Shown: in pieces, positions 7,696 to 17,416 of the stretch
Numbering within the stretch: position 1 is the stretch's first letter
Layout: every line of letters starts with the position of its first letter
Assembly: GCF_900111615.1 (NCBI RefSeq)
Contig: NZ_FOHU01000006.1
Span: forward strand, 62,001 to 126,000
DNA: 64,000 nt
Reading direction: 5' to 3'
DNA from: Natronincola peptidivorans
GTDB taxonomy: Bacteria > Bacillota > Clostridia > Peptostreptococcales > Natronincolaceae
Notes under the pieces: model-generated
What the model saw: only the letters and a program-made list of their open reading frames with translations
What the model was told of the DNA's origin: nothing
The model's database searches: none
Translations under genes and position numbers: made by a program

Positions 7696-8671
7696 ATAAC
7701 TCTTCTCTTAATTCAATTGTAGCTTCTTCCATCAATTCTTCAATATGATTTTGGAAGTCTTGATCCTTTAAGTACTCGATTAGATAGATTTTTATATCTT
7801 CAAATTCTTCTATTTCATTGATGTTGTCTTTTACTAAAATAATGTGGTAACCAAACATGGTTTCTACAATCCCGCTGATTTCTCCTGCCTCTAGGGCAAA
7901 TGCAGCTTCGTCAAATTCTGGTACCATCTCTCCTCTACCAAAATAGCCTAGGTCTTCAACAATAATGCCTTCTTGCTGTGTTTGTAAATACATATCTGCT
8001 AAGGCAATAAAATCTTCGCGATTGTCTATTTGACTTAGGATTTCCTGTGCCTTTGCTTCAGCATTTTCTGTGCCTGCTCTTACTAAAATATGTCTTGCAT
8101 GTACTTCCTCTTTTGCAAAAAAGTCTGGATTCTCATCATAGTAAGCCTTAGCTGCTTCCTCTGAAATCTCTAGCTTTTCTATATAATAATCTCTATATTT
8201 ATGAATCAAAATATCTTTTCTGATCTGCTGCTTAATAAAGGCCTCGTCTATTTCATTTTCCTCAGTAAATTGTTGAAAGGCTTCATTTTCATTCTTAAAC
8301 ATTAGATAAGGCTCATATGCCGCTTCTATTTCTTCCTCTGTTATGGTAATATCATTTTTTTCAGCTTCCTGTAGAATGACTTCATCTAATACCAGTTTGT
8401 CCAATACACTCTTTTTTACAGACTCTAAAAGTGTCATTCCCGTTCCTGTATCCATTGCAAAGATATCTGGACCAAACTGAGCTTCATAGCTCATCCTTTG
8501 CAGCGCTAAGGTTTTATTGAATTCTGCTGTTGTTATGCTGGCACCATTGACTACCGCAGCTGCATCCTCTGGCATTTTTGTAGAGCTAGAGCAAGCGGTA
8601 AAAAATAATGTTATTATTAACAGTATAGTCATCGTAAAAATGATTTTTTTTCTGTTTTTTATATCCTTCAT
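7694..8671 (-). CDS. prsA: PrsA-type peptidylprolyl isomerase lipoprotein
   Basis: A 325-residue lipoprotein with signal TMTILLIITLFFTAC (lipidated Cys near residue 27), a SurA-like N-terminal chaperone region and a parvulin domain at about 190-285. The parvulin markers are VHARHILVRA, LGYFGRGEMVPEFDEAAF and GYHIILVKD. It acts outside the membrane, catalysing cis-trans isomerisation of prolyl bonds in secreted proteins. The start ATG follows GGAGTTGATGAATA. It lies 31 bases downstream of mfd and is probably cotranscribed with it, ending in its own terminator. Confidence 0.9.
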   Translation of the reverse strand: MKDIKNRKKIIFTMTILLIITLFFTACSSSTKMPEDAAAVVNGASITTAEFNKTLALQRMSYEAQFGPDIFAMDTGTGMTLLESVKKSVLDKLVLDEVILQEAEKNDITITEEEIEAAYEPYLMFKNENEAFQQFTEENEIDEAFIKQQIRKDILIHKYRDYYIEKLEISEEAAKAYYDENPDFFAKEEVHARHILVRAGTENAEAKAQEILSQIDNREDFIALADMYLQTQQEGIIVEDLGYFGRGEMVPEFDEAAFALEAGEISGIVETMFGYHIILVKDNINEIEEFEDIKIYLIEYLKDQDFQNHIEELMEEATIELREEL

Positions 8672-8702
8672 TATTCATCAACTCCTATTCAGTCTACATC
8701 TA

Positions 8703-11700
8703 TTATATCTGAATTGTTGTTTTTTTGAAACCACTAATTTTTTCTATTATATCTTTTATATCCATCAAGATTCTGTATTGATCCTTGTTTTGTATTTTGT
8801 AGACAAAATGGGGAGGATTCCCTCCATGAATGGCTATTTTTCTATGGTATTGCTCCATCACTTCTGCGATGTTTTCTGGCTTCAGCACTGTTGCATCCTT
8901 AAACTGGATACGTATATTGCTTTGTTTTTGAGTAATAGCTTCCACCTTTAGGTTTTTGGCCATTGCTTTTATATAGGAAATCAGTAGCAGGTTTCTCACA
9001 CTCTCAGGCAAGTCCCCAAAGCGGTCTTCGATTTCTTCTTCTATAGCATACATATCCTCTTGGTTTCGAATAGAAGCTATCTTTTTATAGATTTCTATTT
9101 TATGACTTTGGTTAGCAATATATTTTTCAGCAATATAGGCGTCTACATTTAGCTCCATCATGGTATCCTCATATTTTTCTACCACTTGCCCCTTTAGCTC
9201 TCCTAAGGTTTCCCCCAGTAGCTTCACATATAGGTCGTAGCCTATAGATGCCATATGACCATGCTGTTCTGAGCCTAAAAGGTTTCCTGCTCCTCTGATC
9301 TCTAAATCCCGCATAGCGATTTTGAAGCCTGAACCAAATTCAGTAAACTCCTTAATAGCCTTTAGTCTTTTCTCTGCCACCTCCGAGAGAATCTTATCTC
9401 TTTCATAGAGTAGATAGGCGTAGCCTTGACGGTTGGATCTTCCCACTCTTCCTCGCAGCTGGTATAGCTGAGACAGCCCTAGTCTGTCGGCATCCTGTAT
9501 GATGATGGTATTGACATTGGCAATGTCTAACCCTGTTTCAATAATGGTGGTACATACCAAAACATCATACTCTCCCTGGTAATATTCCAGCATCAGCTTC
9601 TCCAGCTGTCTTTCGCTCATTTGTCCATGCCCCACTGCTATCCTAGCCTGAGGCACTAGGGAAGCTAGCCTTGTAGCCACTTGGTGGATTCCCTGTACAC
9701 GGTTGTAGACATAATAAATCTGTCCACCCCTAGCGATTTCTTTTATCATAGCATCTGCTATCAGAGCCTCGTTATAGGCGGCTACATAGGTTTGTACTGG
9801 ATATCTTTCCTCCGGTGGATCCTCTATAAGGCTCATGTCCCTTATGCCTACCATGGACATATGGAGGGTTCTGGGGATGGGTGTGGCGGTTAAAGTCAAT
9901 ACGTCTACAGATTTTTTTAGCTGCTTTAATATTTCTTTATGTTTAACACCAAATCGTTGCTCTTCATCTACGATTAAAAATCCTAGGTCCTTAAAAACCA
10001 CATCCTTGGAAAGTAAACGATGGGTTCCTATCAGGATGTCTACATTGCCCGTCCGTAGATTCTCTAAGGTTTGTTTTTGCTGACTTGGGGTTCTAAATCG
10101 GCTCAGCATTTCTACTGTTACTGGGAATCCGGAAAATCGTTCTTTGAAGTTATTGTAATGCTGTTGCGCTAGTATGGTGGTAGGTACTAAGATAGCCACC
10201 TGCTTTCCATCCATGACGGCTTTAAAGGCACCCCTTATGGCTACCTCCGTTTTCCCATAGCCCACATCACCGCACAATAATCTATCCATAGGTCTTTCTT
10301 TTTCCATGTCTTTTTTTACTTCTTCAATAGCCTTCAATTGGTCTGGTGTTTCTTCATAGGGAAATAGGTATTCAAATTGCTTCTGCCATTCGGTATCAAC
10401 AGAAAAACTATAGCCTTTGCTCTCTTCTCTTTCTGCATAGAGCTTCAATAGCTGCTGAGCCATATCCTCGATGGCTTTTTTTGCTTTTGCCTTTGCTTTA
10501 ACCCATTCTGTGCCCCCTAGCTTGTTGAGCTTTGGGGTTTTATCGTCGGCCCCTATATATTTTTGGATTAAATCCATTTGATCTGTAGGCACATAGAGGT
10601 TATCCTCACCGGAGTAACGAATTTTTAAGTAGTCTTTTTTTATTCCGTCTACCTTTAGCTCCTCAATACCTACATATTTACCAATACCATGGCCTTCGTG
10701 GACCACATGATCCCCTACCTGTAAGTCAATAAAGGATTTTATAGGGGCTGCATCCTTTCTTTTGGGTTTTTGCTTTTTCTTTTTGTGAACCCCATAGATT
10801 TCATAATCCGTCATGACAATAAATTTAATATCTAGGTATTCAAAGCCTCGATGAAGATTTCCCTGTAGGATGGTAACCTGATTAGCTGCTAGTCCGTTTG
10901 TATCCTTTACAGCATAATTTACCGGAATCTCTTCTTCCTTTAAGATTTCCAGTAATTTTAAGGATTTTTCCTTTGTGGTGGGCAGCAAAAGGATGGTATA
11001 GCCTTTTCCCTTTAAGCCTTTGATCTCCTCCACCAGATGAGTAATTTTTCCTTGAAAGGTCTGTACAGTTCTAGCAGTAAAGCTGATGATTTCTTCCGGT
11101 GGAAAATCTGGATGGTTTCTTGGTAAAAGGCTGGAGGTCACCAGTTTGTATTGCTTTAAGGTTTTTATTATTTCTTCGTAGGTGAACAAAAGCTGTATTT
11201 GGTTTGGTAAAACCTCTCCTCTTTCTAGCAGGGTTTTAAAGCTTTCACGGAATTCTTCATGGAAGCCTTTTATTTTATCCTTACCTCGATCCGGCTCATC
11301 AATAATGATCACTGCCTCCTGCTGTAGATAGTCCATCAAGGAGGTATCCTTGTCATAGATATAGGGCAGAAATTTTTGTATCCCTTTAAAATTCCCCTGG
11401 TTTTCTAGTTTTTCTACTATCTCTGCTATTTTCCTCTTTAGCTTTTCTGCTGTTGGTGCCTCAAGCTTTCTTAAGCTGCCTTTTAATTCCTGTTGTATTT
11501 TTGAAATGGTTTTCCCATGATTTTCTGTTTCAATAATGATTTCTGTAGCTGGGAAGATTTTTATCTCCTGCAGCTTTTCAATGGATTTTTGTGTTTCTAC
11601 TTCAAAGCATCGAATGGAATCTATTTCGTCATCAAAGAGCTCCACCCTTAAAGGCTTTTCTTCTGCTGGAGGAAAGATATCAATAATCCCTCCCCGGATA

Positions 11701-12236
11701 CTAAACTGGCCTTTGGAATCTACTCTTTCTGTTCTCTCATAGCCCTGCATAATAAAGGTTTCTGTTATTTGGTTTAAGTTGACCCTTTCCCCTAGCTTAA
11801 AGATCACTTGGCACTTTTTATAGATTTCCAAGGGAGTCAGCTTTAATAATAGTGCCTCTATAGAAGCCACCACCACTTGATCTCCGCCCTCTAGCAGCTT
11901 ATCCAAGGTTTTGATTCTTTCTTCATTTGCTTCTTCGCTGGTGGCCTCCATGTCATAGAAGACAATGTCCTTGGTGGGGAAAAACAGCACCTTTTCCTGT
12001 AGATAAAATTTTAGGTCCTGATAAATCTGTTGGGCTTCTAACTCGCTATAGGTTAGGATGCACACCTGTTGTTTCAGGCTTTGGTAAATACCATAGGTAA
12101 TATGGGATTTTTGAGAGTCATTGAGACCATATAGTCCTATAGGTGTTTTCTTTTCCTTTAATGCCTGCATCAGTTGTATATACTGCATTGAATGCTGCAT
12201 TGGCGACAATAATATATTCTTTTCCATCCTTTGCAC
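8703..12236 (-). CDS. mfd: Transcription-repair coupling factor Mfd
   Basis: 1177 residues, full length for Mfd. In order: the UvrB-homology region, the RNA-polymerase-interaction domain (LQVGDHVVHEGHGIGKYVGI, near residue 515), the RecG-like translocase with Walker A CGDVGYGKTEVA, DEEQRFG and LTATPIPRTLHMSMVG, and the C-terminal TRCF domain. Mfd frees stalled RNA polymerase at lesions and recruits UvrA. Two starts are possible: GTG at 12236 and ATG at 12227; the AAGGAG site lies three bases before the first and twelve before the second. Order pth-mfd-(prsA)-spoVT follows Bacillus, but a PrsW-like gene replaces fin (yabK). Confidence 0.97.
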   Translation of the reverse strand: MQRMEKNILLSPMQHSMQYIQLMQALKEKKTPIGLYGLNDSQKSHITYGIYQSLKQQVCILTYSELEAQQIYQDLKFYLQEKVLFFPTKDIVFYDMEATSEEANEERIKTLDKLLEGGDQVVVASIEALLLKLTPLEIYKKCQVIFKLGERVNLNQITETFIMQGYERTERVDSKGQFSIRGGIIDIFPPAEEKPLRVELFDDEIDSIRCFEVETQKSIEKLQEIKIFPATEIIIETENHGKTISKIQQELKGSLRKLEAPTAEKLKRKIAEIVEKLENQGNFKGIQKFLPYIYDKDTSLMDYLQQEAVIIIDEPDRGKDKIKGFHEEFRESFKTLLERGEVLPNQIQLLFTYEEIIKTLKQYKLVTSSLLPRNHPDFPPEEIISFTARTVQTFQGKITHLVEEIKGLKGKGYTILLLPTTKEKSLKLLEILKEEEIPVNYAVKDTNGLAANQVTILQGNLHRGFEYLDIKFIVMTDYEIYGVHKKKKQKPKRKDAAPIKSFIDLQVGDHVVHEGHGIGKYVGIEELKVDGIKKDYLKIRYSGEDNLYVPTDQMDLIQKYIGADDKTPKLNKLGGTEWVKAKAKAKKAIEDMAQQLLKLYAEREESKGYSFSVDTEWQKQFEYLFPYEETPDQLKAIEEVKKDMEKERPMDRLLCGDVGYGKTEVAIRGAFKAVMDGKQVAILVPTTILAQQHYNNFKERFSGFPVTVEMLSRFRTPSQQKQTLENLRTGNVDILIGTHRLLSKDVVFKDLGFLIVDEEQRFGVKHKEILKQLKKSVDVLTLTATPIPRTLHMSMVGIRDMSLIEDPPEERYPVQTYVAAYNEALIADAMIKEIARGGQIYYVYNRVQGIHQVATRLASLVPQARIAVGHGQMSERQLEKLMLEYYQGEYDVLVCTTIIETGLDIANVNTIIIQDADRLGLSQLYQLRGRVGRSNRQGYAYLLYERDKILSEVAEKRLKAIKEFTEFGSGFKIAMRDLEIRGAGNLLGSEQHGHMASIGYDLYVKLLGETLGELKGQVVEKYEDTMMELNVDAYIAEKYIANQSHKIEIYKKIASIRNQEDMYAIEEEIEDRFGDLPESVRNLLLISYIKAMAKNLKVEAITQKQSNIRIQFKDATVLKPENIAEVMEQYHRKIAIHGGNPPHFVYKIQNKDQYRILMDIKDIIEKISGFKKTTIQI

Positions 12237-12243
12237 CTGCTCC

Positions 12244-12633
12244 TTACAATTTTTTTGTTACGTACCAGTTCCATCCGCTATGAAAAATCCATGCTACGAT
12301 AATAGCAATGAGGGGAATATTTGTCTTTTTGTATGTGAAATAAGTAACAATGCCAAAAAAGCTATGGCTTAAAATGCTAGCCACAGCAGCCCACTTTCCG
12401 ATTTTTTTCGATGAAGTAAATATATCATAAATACCCTCAATACAACCAAAGATGAAATGGGATCCTATTATATTGGTTTTTAGGAGAAGGGCAAAGGTGG
12501 TTTTTGCCATTTCCTCCAGTAATGGTACTAAAATCGTTAGTCCTTCTTCTTTAAAGGCTTTTAAGATAATTTTATTACATAAATAAGCAAATGCAGCTGC
12601 CAATATGCCTGCCATGATGATGTTCACTATCAT
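12244..12633 (-). CDS. Small PrsW-like membrane protein
   Basis: A 129-residue protein with about four membrane segments. It carries the signature set of PrsW-family intramembrane glutamic proteases: EEMAK at 40-44, FGCIEG at 62-67, a SHSFFG histidine at 90 and FHSGWN at 118. PrsW cuts anti-sigma factors such as RsiW within the membrane; typical PrsW proteins are about 200 residues or more, so this is a compact form. The ATG follows AAAGGAG, and the gene ends seven bases before mfd, so they are one transcript. Function is inferred from motifs only; CPBP/CAAX proteases also use paired Glu and His but have different spacing. Confidence 0.6.
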   Translation of the reverse strand: MIVNIIMAGILAAAFAYLCNKIILKAFKEEGLTILVPLLEEMAKTTFALLLKTNIIGSHFIFGCIEGIYDIFTSSKKIGKWAAVASILSHSFFGIVTYFTYKKTNIPLIAIIVAWIFHSGWNWYVTKKL

Positions 12634-12659
12634 AGGGTTGCTCCTTTTTTGTCTTTCCT

Positions 12660-12815
12660 GGGTTTGGGGAGAGGCTTGGCTTCAGGACATAGGGATTACT
12701 GGCTGGCTTTCCTTCAGGACATGGGGTTACTGGCTTTCCTTCCTTCAGGACATGGGGACAGGGTTCGGTCCCTCCAAAAGGCGTCAGGACAGAACCCCGT
12801 CCCCAAGTCCCTCTC
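12660..12815. repeat. GGGAC-type repeat cluster between pth and the PrsW-like gene
   Basis: Positions 12680-12757 hold three imperfect tandem units of 31-32 bases, each starting CTTCAGGACAT (12680, 12712, 12743). They run into a 58-base block (12756-12813) that matches 4880-4937 at 54 of 58 bases and can fold with GGACAGGGT opposite ACCCCGTCC. The remaining gap to pth (12816-12928) is C/T-rich with no gene. Confidence 0.85.
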
Positions 12816-12928
12816 TCTTCTCCATGTCCCTCACACTTTTGCCTCTCCTGTCTTTCTCCCTCTCTCCTGCTTCTCTTCTGTCTGTATTTTACCTCTTCCT
12901 TGTTTCTGTCTTGTCCCTTTAGTTAGTG

Positions 12929-13519
12929 TTATTGGTCTTTTGTTTCTTTTTCTGGGTCCTTTTTTGTATTATATTGGTTCATGGCTTTATCTATGCCTTC
13001 TTTTACTATGGCTTCTACTGCCAAAGCAGCTTTTGTTACTGTTTCTCTCATGATGGGGATTTCTTCCTTTGAAAAACCTCCTGTTACATAGCTGGCTAGA
13101 TTGGCGAAGGCTGGTTTCCCTATGCCTATTCTCACCCTTGGAAAATCATCCTCCTGCAGCTGATAGATAATGGATTTCATACCGTTGTGGGTGCCTGCAC
13201 TGCCTTTATGACGGATTCTTAAAACCCCTGCCTCTAAATCTATATCATCGTATATAACGATCAGCTTCTCTGTGTCTATTTTATAAAACTCCACCATATC
13301 CCTTACACTTTCCCCACTTAGATTCATAAAGGTTTGGGGTTTGGCTAGGATTATTTTTTCTCCGCTCCAAAAGCCTTCTCCATAAAGTGCTTTATGTTTT
13401 AGCTTATTTACCTTTAAATTATTGCGATGGGCCAGCAAATCGATGGTATCAAAGCCTACGTTATGGCGGGTACCATCATATCTTTTGCCTGGATTCCCCA
13501 GTCCAACAATTATGTACAT
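12929..13519 (-). CDS. pth: Peptidyl-tRNA hydrolase
   Basis: 196 residues. Pth releases tRNA from peptidyl-tRNAs dropped by the ribosome. The family pattern is complete: YIIVGLGNPGKRYDGTRHNV with the catalytic His, LAKPQTFMNLSGESV, YDDIDLEAGVLRIRHKGSAG, and HNGMKSII. The C-terminus is charged (KKDPEKETKDQ). It is the last gene of the purR-spoVG-glmU-prs-pth line, 77 bases after prs, as in B. subtilis (without ctc). The start is ATG after GGTGTAACC. Confidence 0.96.
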   Translation of the reverse strand: MYIIVGLGNPGKRYDGTRHNVGFDTIDLLAHRNNLKVNKLKHKALYGEGFWSGEKIILAKPQTFMNLSGESVRDMVEFYKIDTEKLIVIYDDIDLEAGVLRIRHKGSAGTHNGMKSIIYQLQEDDFPRVRIGIGKPAFANLASYVTGGFSKEEIPIMRETVTKAALAVEAIVKEGIDKAMNQYNTKKDPEKETKDQ

Positions 13520-13596
13520 AGGTTACACCTCTACAATCTTTCAATGAAAATCTAAAACTTGTAATCATCAAGTATGCCTTCGGTTAAGGGTGGCGA

Positions 13597-14544
13597 TTAG
13601 TCAAATAATCTGCTCACGGAAATATTTTTATAAATTCTTTGAATGGCTTCTGCAAATAATGATGCTACGGACATCACTTGGATTTTCTCCGTTATTCTAT
13701 CCTCTGGTAATTTGATGGTATTGGTTACAATCAATTCTTTAATAGCAGAGTTTTGTATTCTTTCAACTGCTGGGCCGGAAAGTAATGGATGAGAGCAACA
13801 AGCATATACGTCTTTTGCACCAAATTCCTTTAAGGCATCGGCAGCCTGTGCAATGGTACCAGCGGTATCAATCATATCATCGATTAGAATTACGTTTTTA
13901 CCTTCTACTTCACCAATAATGTTCATAACTTCCGATACATTGGCCTTCGGTCTGCGCTTATCGATGATGGCAATAGGGGCCTCTAGATGATTAGCAAAGC
14001 TTCTAGCCCTTGTAACACTCCCTAGGTCAGGAGAAACTACCACTAAGTCTTGAAGGTTTTTGTTCAAGAAGTATTTTGCAAGAATCGGTACACCTAGTAA
14101 ATGATCCACTGGTATGTTAAAATACCCTTGAATCTGGGGTGCATGTAAATCCATTGCCAATACTCTATCGGCACCTGCCACTGTAAGCAAATCTGCCACT
14201 AGCTTTGCTGTAATTGGATCTCTTGCCTTTGCCTTTCTATCTTGGCGAGCATAGCCATAATAGGGTAATACTGCTGTAATCCTGCCTGCTGAAGCCCTTT
14301 TAAAAGCATCGATTAGAATCAAAAGCTCCATTAAATGATCATTTACTGGTGGATGGGTGGGCTGTACAACAAAAACATCTGCACCTCTTACGGTTTCATT
14401 GATATTGACTGCTATTTCTCCATCACTAAAGGTACCTACCTCACAGTTCCCGATAGATACTCCTACCTCTTTTGCAATCTCCTTTGCTAATTCAGGATTG
14501 GCATTGCCAGTAAATATTTTTATCTCATTACCACTGGTATTCAT
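13597..14544 (-). CDS. prs: Ribose-phosphate pyrophosphokinase
   Basis: 315 residues, normal length for class I PRPP synthetase, which makes PRPP from ribose-5-phosphate and ATP. Visible motifs are [37 protein letters not shown] (the ATP-binding flexible loop region), [11 protein letters not shown], and the PRPP loop [14 protein letters not shown]. It supplies purine, pyrimidine, NAD and histidine routes. It starts seven bases after glmU ends, after GGAGGAGT, so the two are coupled in one operon. Confidence 0.97.
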   Translation of the reverse strand: MNTSGNEIKIFTGNANPELAKEIAKEVGVSIGNCEVGTFSDGEIAVNINETVRGADVFVVQPTHPPVNDHLMELLILIDAFKRASAGRITAVLPYYGYARQDRKAKARDPITAKLVADLLTVAGADRVLAMDLHAPQIQGYFNIPVDHLLGVPILAKYFLNKNLQDLVVVSPDLGSVTRARSFANHLEAPIAIIDKRRPKANVSEVMNIIGEVEGKNVILIDDMIDTAGTIAQAADALKEFGAKDVYACCSHPLLSGPAVERIQNSAIKELIVTNTIKLPEDRITEKIQVMSVASLFAEAIQRIYKNISVSRLFD

Positions 14545-14550
14545 CTTTTG

Positions 14551-15930
14551 TTACTCCTCCTTTATTTTTAGTAAACCCTTTCGCTGTACCCAGCCTTCCT
14601 TTGTTTCCTGGCGACCTCTAGCTACTGCCAAAGCCCCCTTTGGTACAGTTTTTGTTATGGTAGATCCACTGGCCACATAACCAGATTCTTCTACTACTAC
14701 TGGTGCTATTAAATTGGCATTGCTGCCAATAAAGGCATAATCTTTAACGATGGTTTTATGCTTGTTTTTTCCATCGTAGTTAACAAATACAACACCACAG
14801 CCGATATTCACCTCTTTGCCTATCTCTGCATCACCGATATAGGCAAGATGGGAGGCCTTTGAGTGGTCTCCTATGGTAGCATTCTTTACTTCTACAAAAT
14901 CTCCAATTTTAACATGCTTTCCTATATGGCTGTTGGGTCTGATATAGGCATATGGTCCTATTTTTGTTGACTCTTCAACGGTGCTATCTAGGATAGTGGA
15001 ATTCTGGATTTCTACTTGATTCCCTATCCTGCTGTTTTCTATGATGCTGTTGGCACCGATGCTGCAATCTTCTCCTATCACGGTTTTTCCTTTTAGGATA
15101 ACACCTGGATAAAGAATAGTATCTCTTGCTATCTTCACTGTTCTTTCTATATAAGTATGATTAGGGTTGATGATGGTGACGCCATCTCTCATATGCTTTT
15201 CAGCAATTCTTCGTCGCATGATTTCTTCTACCTGCGCCAGCTGTTCTCTAGAATTAACCGCCATAATATCTTCATAATCCTTGGTTTTATATACCCCTAC
15301 CTGTCCTTTCATCTCCTTTATGATGGTTAACGCATCTGTTAAATAATATTCCTGCTGCTTGTTGTTATTTGTAATCCTAGGTAAGGCTTCCTTTAATGCT
15401 TTTGCATCAAAGCAATATAGGCCTGAGTTTATTTCTTTTATTTGCTTTTCTTCCTTTGTGGCATCCTTTTCCTCTACAATGGCTTCAAACTGGTTGTCGG
15501 GTGTTCTCAGAATTCGTCCATACCCGTGAGGATCTTCTAATTCAGCTGTTAGCACCGTAGCGCTATAGCTTCCATTTTCATGATAAGCCATTAGCTCTCT
15601 TAGGGCTTCTTCTGTGATCAGGGGAGCATCTCCATATAAAACAAGTATTATCCCTTCTTCAATCAGTATATCATAAGCAACCTTTACTGCATGTCCTGTG
15701 CCTAATTGTTGGTTTTGTAAAACTGTTTTTACATCTTTGTCTAAGCTTTCCTTTACTTGGTCTGCCCCGTGTCCAATGACTACAATACATTCTTGGATAT
15801 CCGACTGACGGGCTACATTTATCACATGGTGTAACATTGGTTCACCACAAACCCTATGTAGTACTTTAGGAAGCTTGGATTTCATTCGGGTTCCTGCACC
15901 AGCTGCTAATATCACTGTCTGTAATTTCAT
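14551..15930 (-). CDS. glmU: Bifunctional GlmU: UDP-GlcNAc pyrophosphorylase and GlcN-1-P acetyltransferase
   Basis: 459 residues from the ATG at 15930, which follows GGTGGTGAAAAA; a longer frame to 15978 lacks support. The N-terminal uridyltransferase carries LAAGAGTRMKSKLPKVLH, and the C-terminal left-handed beta-helix acetyltransferase shows hexapeptide repeats with HLAYIGDAEIGKEVNIGCG. The enzyme makes UDP-GlcNAc for peptidoglycan. The place between spoVG and prs is conserved in Bacillales and many Clostridia. Confidence 0.97.
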   Translation of the reverse strand: MKLQTVILAAGAGTRMKSKLPKVLHRVCGEPMLHHVINVARQSDIQECIVVIGHGADQVKESLDKDVKTVLQNQQLGTGHAVKVAYDILIEEGIILVLYGDAPLITEEALRELMAYHENGSYSATVLTAELEDPHGYGRILRTPDNQFEAIVEEKDATKEEKQIKEINSGLYCFDAKALKEALPRITNNNKQQEYYLTDALTIIKEMKGQVGVYKTKDYEDIMAVNSREQLAQVEEIMRRRIAEKHMRDGVTIINPNHTYIERTVKIARDTILYPGVILKGKTVIGEDCSIGANSIIENSRIGNQVEIQNSTILDSTVEESTKIGPYAYIRPNSHIGKHVKIGDFVEVKNATIGDHSKASHLAYIGDAEIGKEVNIGCGVVFVNYDGKNKHKTIVKDYAFIGSNANLIAPVVVEESGYVASGSTITKTVPKGALAVARGRQETKEGWVQRKGLLKIKEE

Positions 15931-16087
15931 TTTTTCACCACCTATTACGCCCTTTAGGCGAAATTGAAAAATTTTCATTTTTCATTTACTTAGTATTTCC
16001 CTTTAATAGTTTATTATATTTTAAATAAATAATAAACCTTTTTTTCACAATCTGTCGATATAGGCCGTAAATATTGTATGCCTGTCC

Positions 16088-16119
16088 AAAAAAAAGAAGC
16101 CTTATTACTACAAGGCTTC
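16088..16119 (-). terminator. Terminator of spoVG
   Basis: On the minus strand GAAGCCTT and AAGGCTTC form a perfect 8-bp stem followed by a run of T. It closes the spoVG unit, 10 bases after its stop. Confidence 0.9.
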
Positions 16120-16128
16120 CCCTCGGCA

Positions 16129-16434
16129 TTATGCTTCGCTTGCTTGGCTAATAGTTTCCACTGCTTCTTCTTCTGATTCTTCGTTTACTTTTTCGTATTC
16201 TGTGAATATAGCCTCTTGGATTTTAGTTCTAGTATCAGAGTTGATCGGATGTGCTATGTCTCTAAAATCCCCTTCCCCCATTTTCCTACTTGGCATTGCA
16301 ATAAACAATCCATTTTGTCCTTCAATAATTTTGATGTCATGTACAACAAATTCATTATCAAAGGTAACAGAAACGATTGCCTTCATCTTGCCCTCTGCTG
16401 CTACTTTTCTAATTCTTACATCTGTTACTTCCAT
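16129..16434 (-). CDS. spoVG: Regulator SpoVG
   Basis: 101 residues starting [19 protein letters not shown], with the conserved [19 protein letters not shown] and HPINSDTR segments and an acidic tail. SpoVG is a small site-specific nucleic-acid-binding regulator affecting septation, sporulation and capsule or virulence genes. The start at 16434 follows GAAGGACAG; the frame runs open upstream but without a ribosome site. An excellent sigma-H promoter lies at 16506-16534, and a terminator follows the gene, so it is a separate unit within the purR-pth line. Confidence 0.97.
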   Translation of the reverse strand: MEVTDVRIRKVAAEGKMKAIVSVTFDNEFVVHDIKIIEGQNGLFIAMPSRKMGEGDFRDIAHPINSDTRTKIQEAIFTEYEKVNEESEEEAVETISQASEA

Positions 16435-16505
16435 CTGTCCTTCACCACCTTCCGTTCTGACAATACTAGGCTGAGTAAATAAGAATATAATTGCCGATGT
16501 AACCT

Positions 16506-16534
16506 TTATTCTCCATAAAATCTCGTTTTCCTTC
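16506..16534 (-). promoter_or_regulatory. Sigma-H promoter of spoVG
   Basis: On the minus strand GAAGGAAAA (16526-16534), 11 bases, then GGAGAATAA (16506-16514). This fits the sigma-H consensus RnAGGAWWW-N11-12-RnnGAATWW at every fixed position. spoVG of B. subtilis is a classic sigma-H target. Confidence 0.9.
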
Positions 16535-16597
16535 TTTAATATTGATAAAAATTTCATAATTTTGTAAATTTATTAATTTATTTATAGTTTTTGCATT

Positions 16598-17416
16598 TTA
16601 TACTAGCTTTTCATTAGGATAAATATGGATCAATCCTTCTTTTTGCTTCACTTTTTCTAGGATTAATAGAGGTATATATCCTTGAACCAATTTTTCCTCC
16701 GGCTCCTTTGTTGCTATTAAAACACCGATGCCCTCCACCTGTGTATCAAACTCCTTCATCATATCCACCATTCCTTTGGCGGTACCACCAGCCTTCATAA
16801 AATCATCTATAATGATGACCTTAGAGTTTGGTTTTATAGCTCTCCTAGATAAAGACATCTTCTGGATTTGTCCTGTAGATCCCGAAACATAGTTAATACT
16901 AACAGTGGAGCCTTCCGTCACCTTGCTGTCTCTTCTGAGGATTACCAGCGGCAGGTTCATAGCCTTTGCCACCATCAGTGCTAACGGAATTCCTTTTGTT
17001 TCTACAGTAATGATATAATTTATGTCTTTATATTCAAATTGACTGGCAAAAACCTCCCCCAGCTGATGAAGCTTTTGAGGTGCATAGATAACATCTGTCA
17101 TATAAAGGAAGCCTCCCGGCAAGATTCTCTCACCTTGCGATAGCTGCTGACTAATCCCTTCTAGTATTTCTTTGTTTTGATTTTCAGTAGTAAAGGGAAT
17201 ATATTTTACTCCTCCTGCAGCTCCAGAAATGGTTAGTATTTTTCCTAGCTTCATTTTCTCCATTGATTGCTTTACCACCATAATATCTTCACTGATGGTG
17301 GATTTTGCAGCAGAAAATTTTTCAGTAAAATAATTTAGTGTAAATATTTTATTGGGCTGATCGCCGAGGATTTTCATCATGGCAGCAATTCTTTCGTTTC
17401 TTTTTAGTTTTTCCAT
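16598..17416 (-). CDS. purR: Purine operon repressor PurR
   Basis: 272 residues: an N-terminal winged-helix domain (ERIAAMMKILGDQPNKIFTL) and a C-terminal phosphoribosyltransferase-fold domain with the PRPP loop VIIIDDFMKAGGTAKGM. The repressor senses PRPP, which releases it from DNA. The start ATG follows GGAGGAAT. No ridA gene lies between purR and spoVG, unlike in B. subtilis. The upstream region is very AT-rich; I could not identify a PurBox. Confidence 0.95.
   Translation of the reverse strand: MEKLKRNERIAAMMKILGDQPNKIFTLNYFTEKFSAAKSTISEDIMVVKQSMEKMKLGKILTISGAAGGVKYIPFTTENQNKEILEGISQQLSQGERILPGGFLYMTDVIYAPQKLHQLGEVFASQFEYKDINYIITVETKGIPLALMVAKAMNLPLVILRRDSKVTEGSTVSINYVSGSTGQIQKMSLSRRAIKPNSKVIIIDDFMKAGGTAKGMVDMMKEFDTQVEGIGVLIATKEPEEKLVQGYIPLLILEKVKQKEGLIHIYPNEKLV

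Noticed and set aside
12605-13053. Long plus-strand frames across the pth / PrsW-like gap
   Set aside because: They are made of tandem repeat and C/T-rich sequence, and they run antisense into pth.
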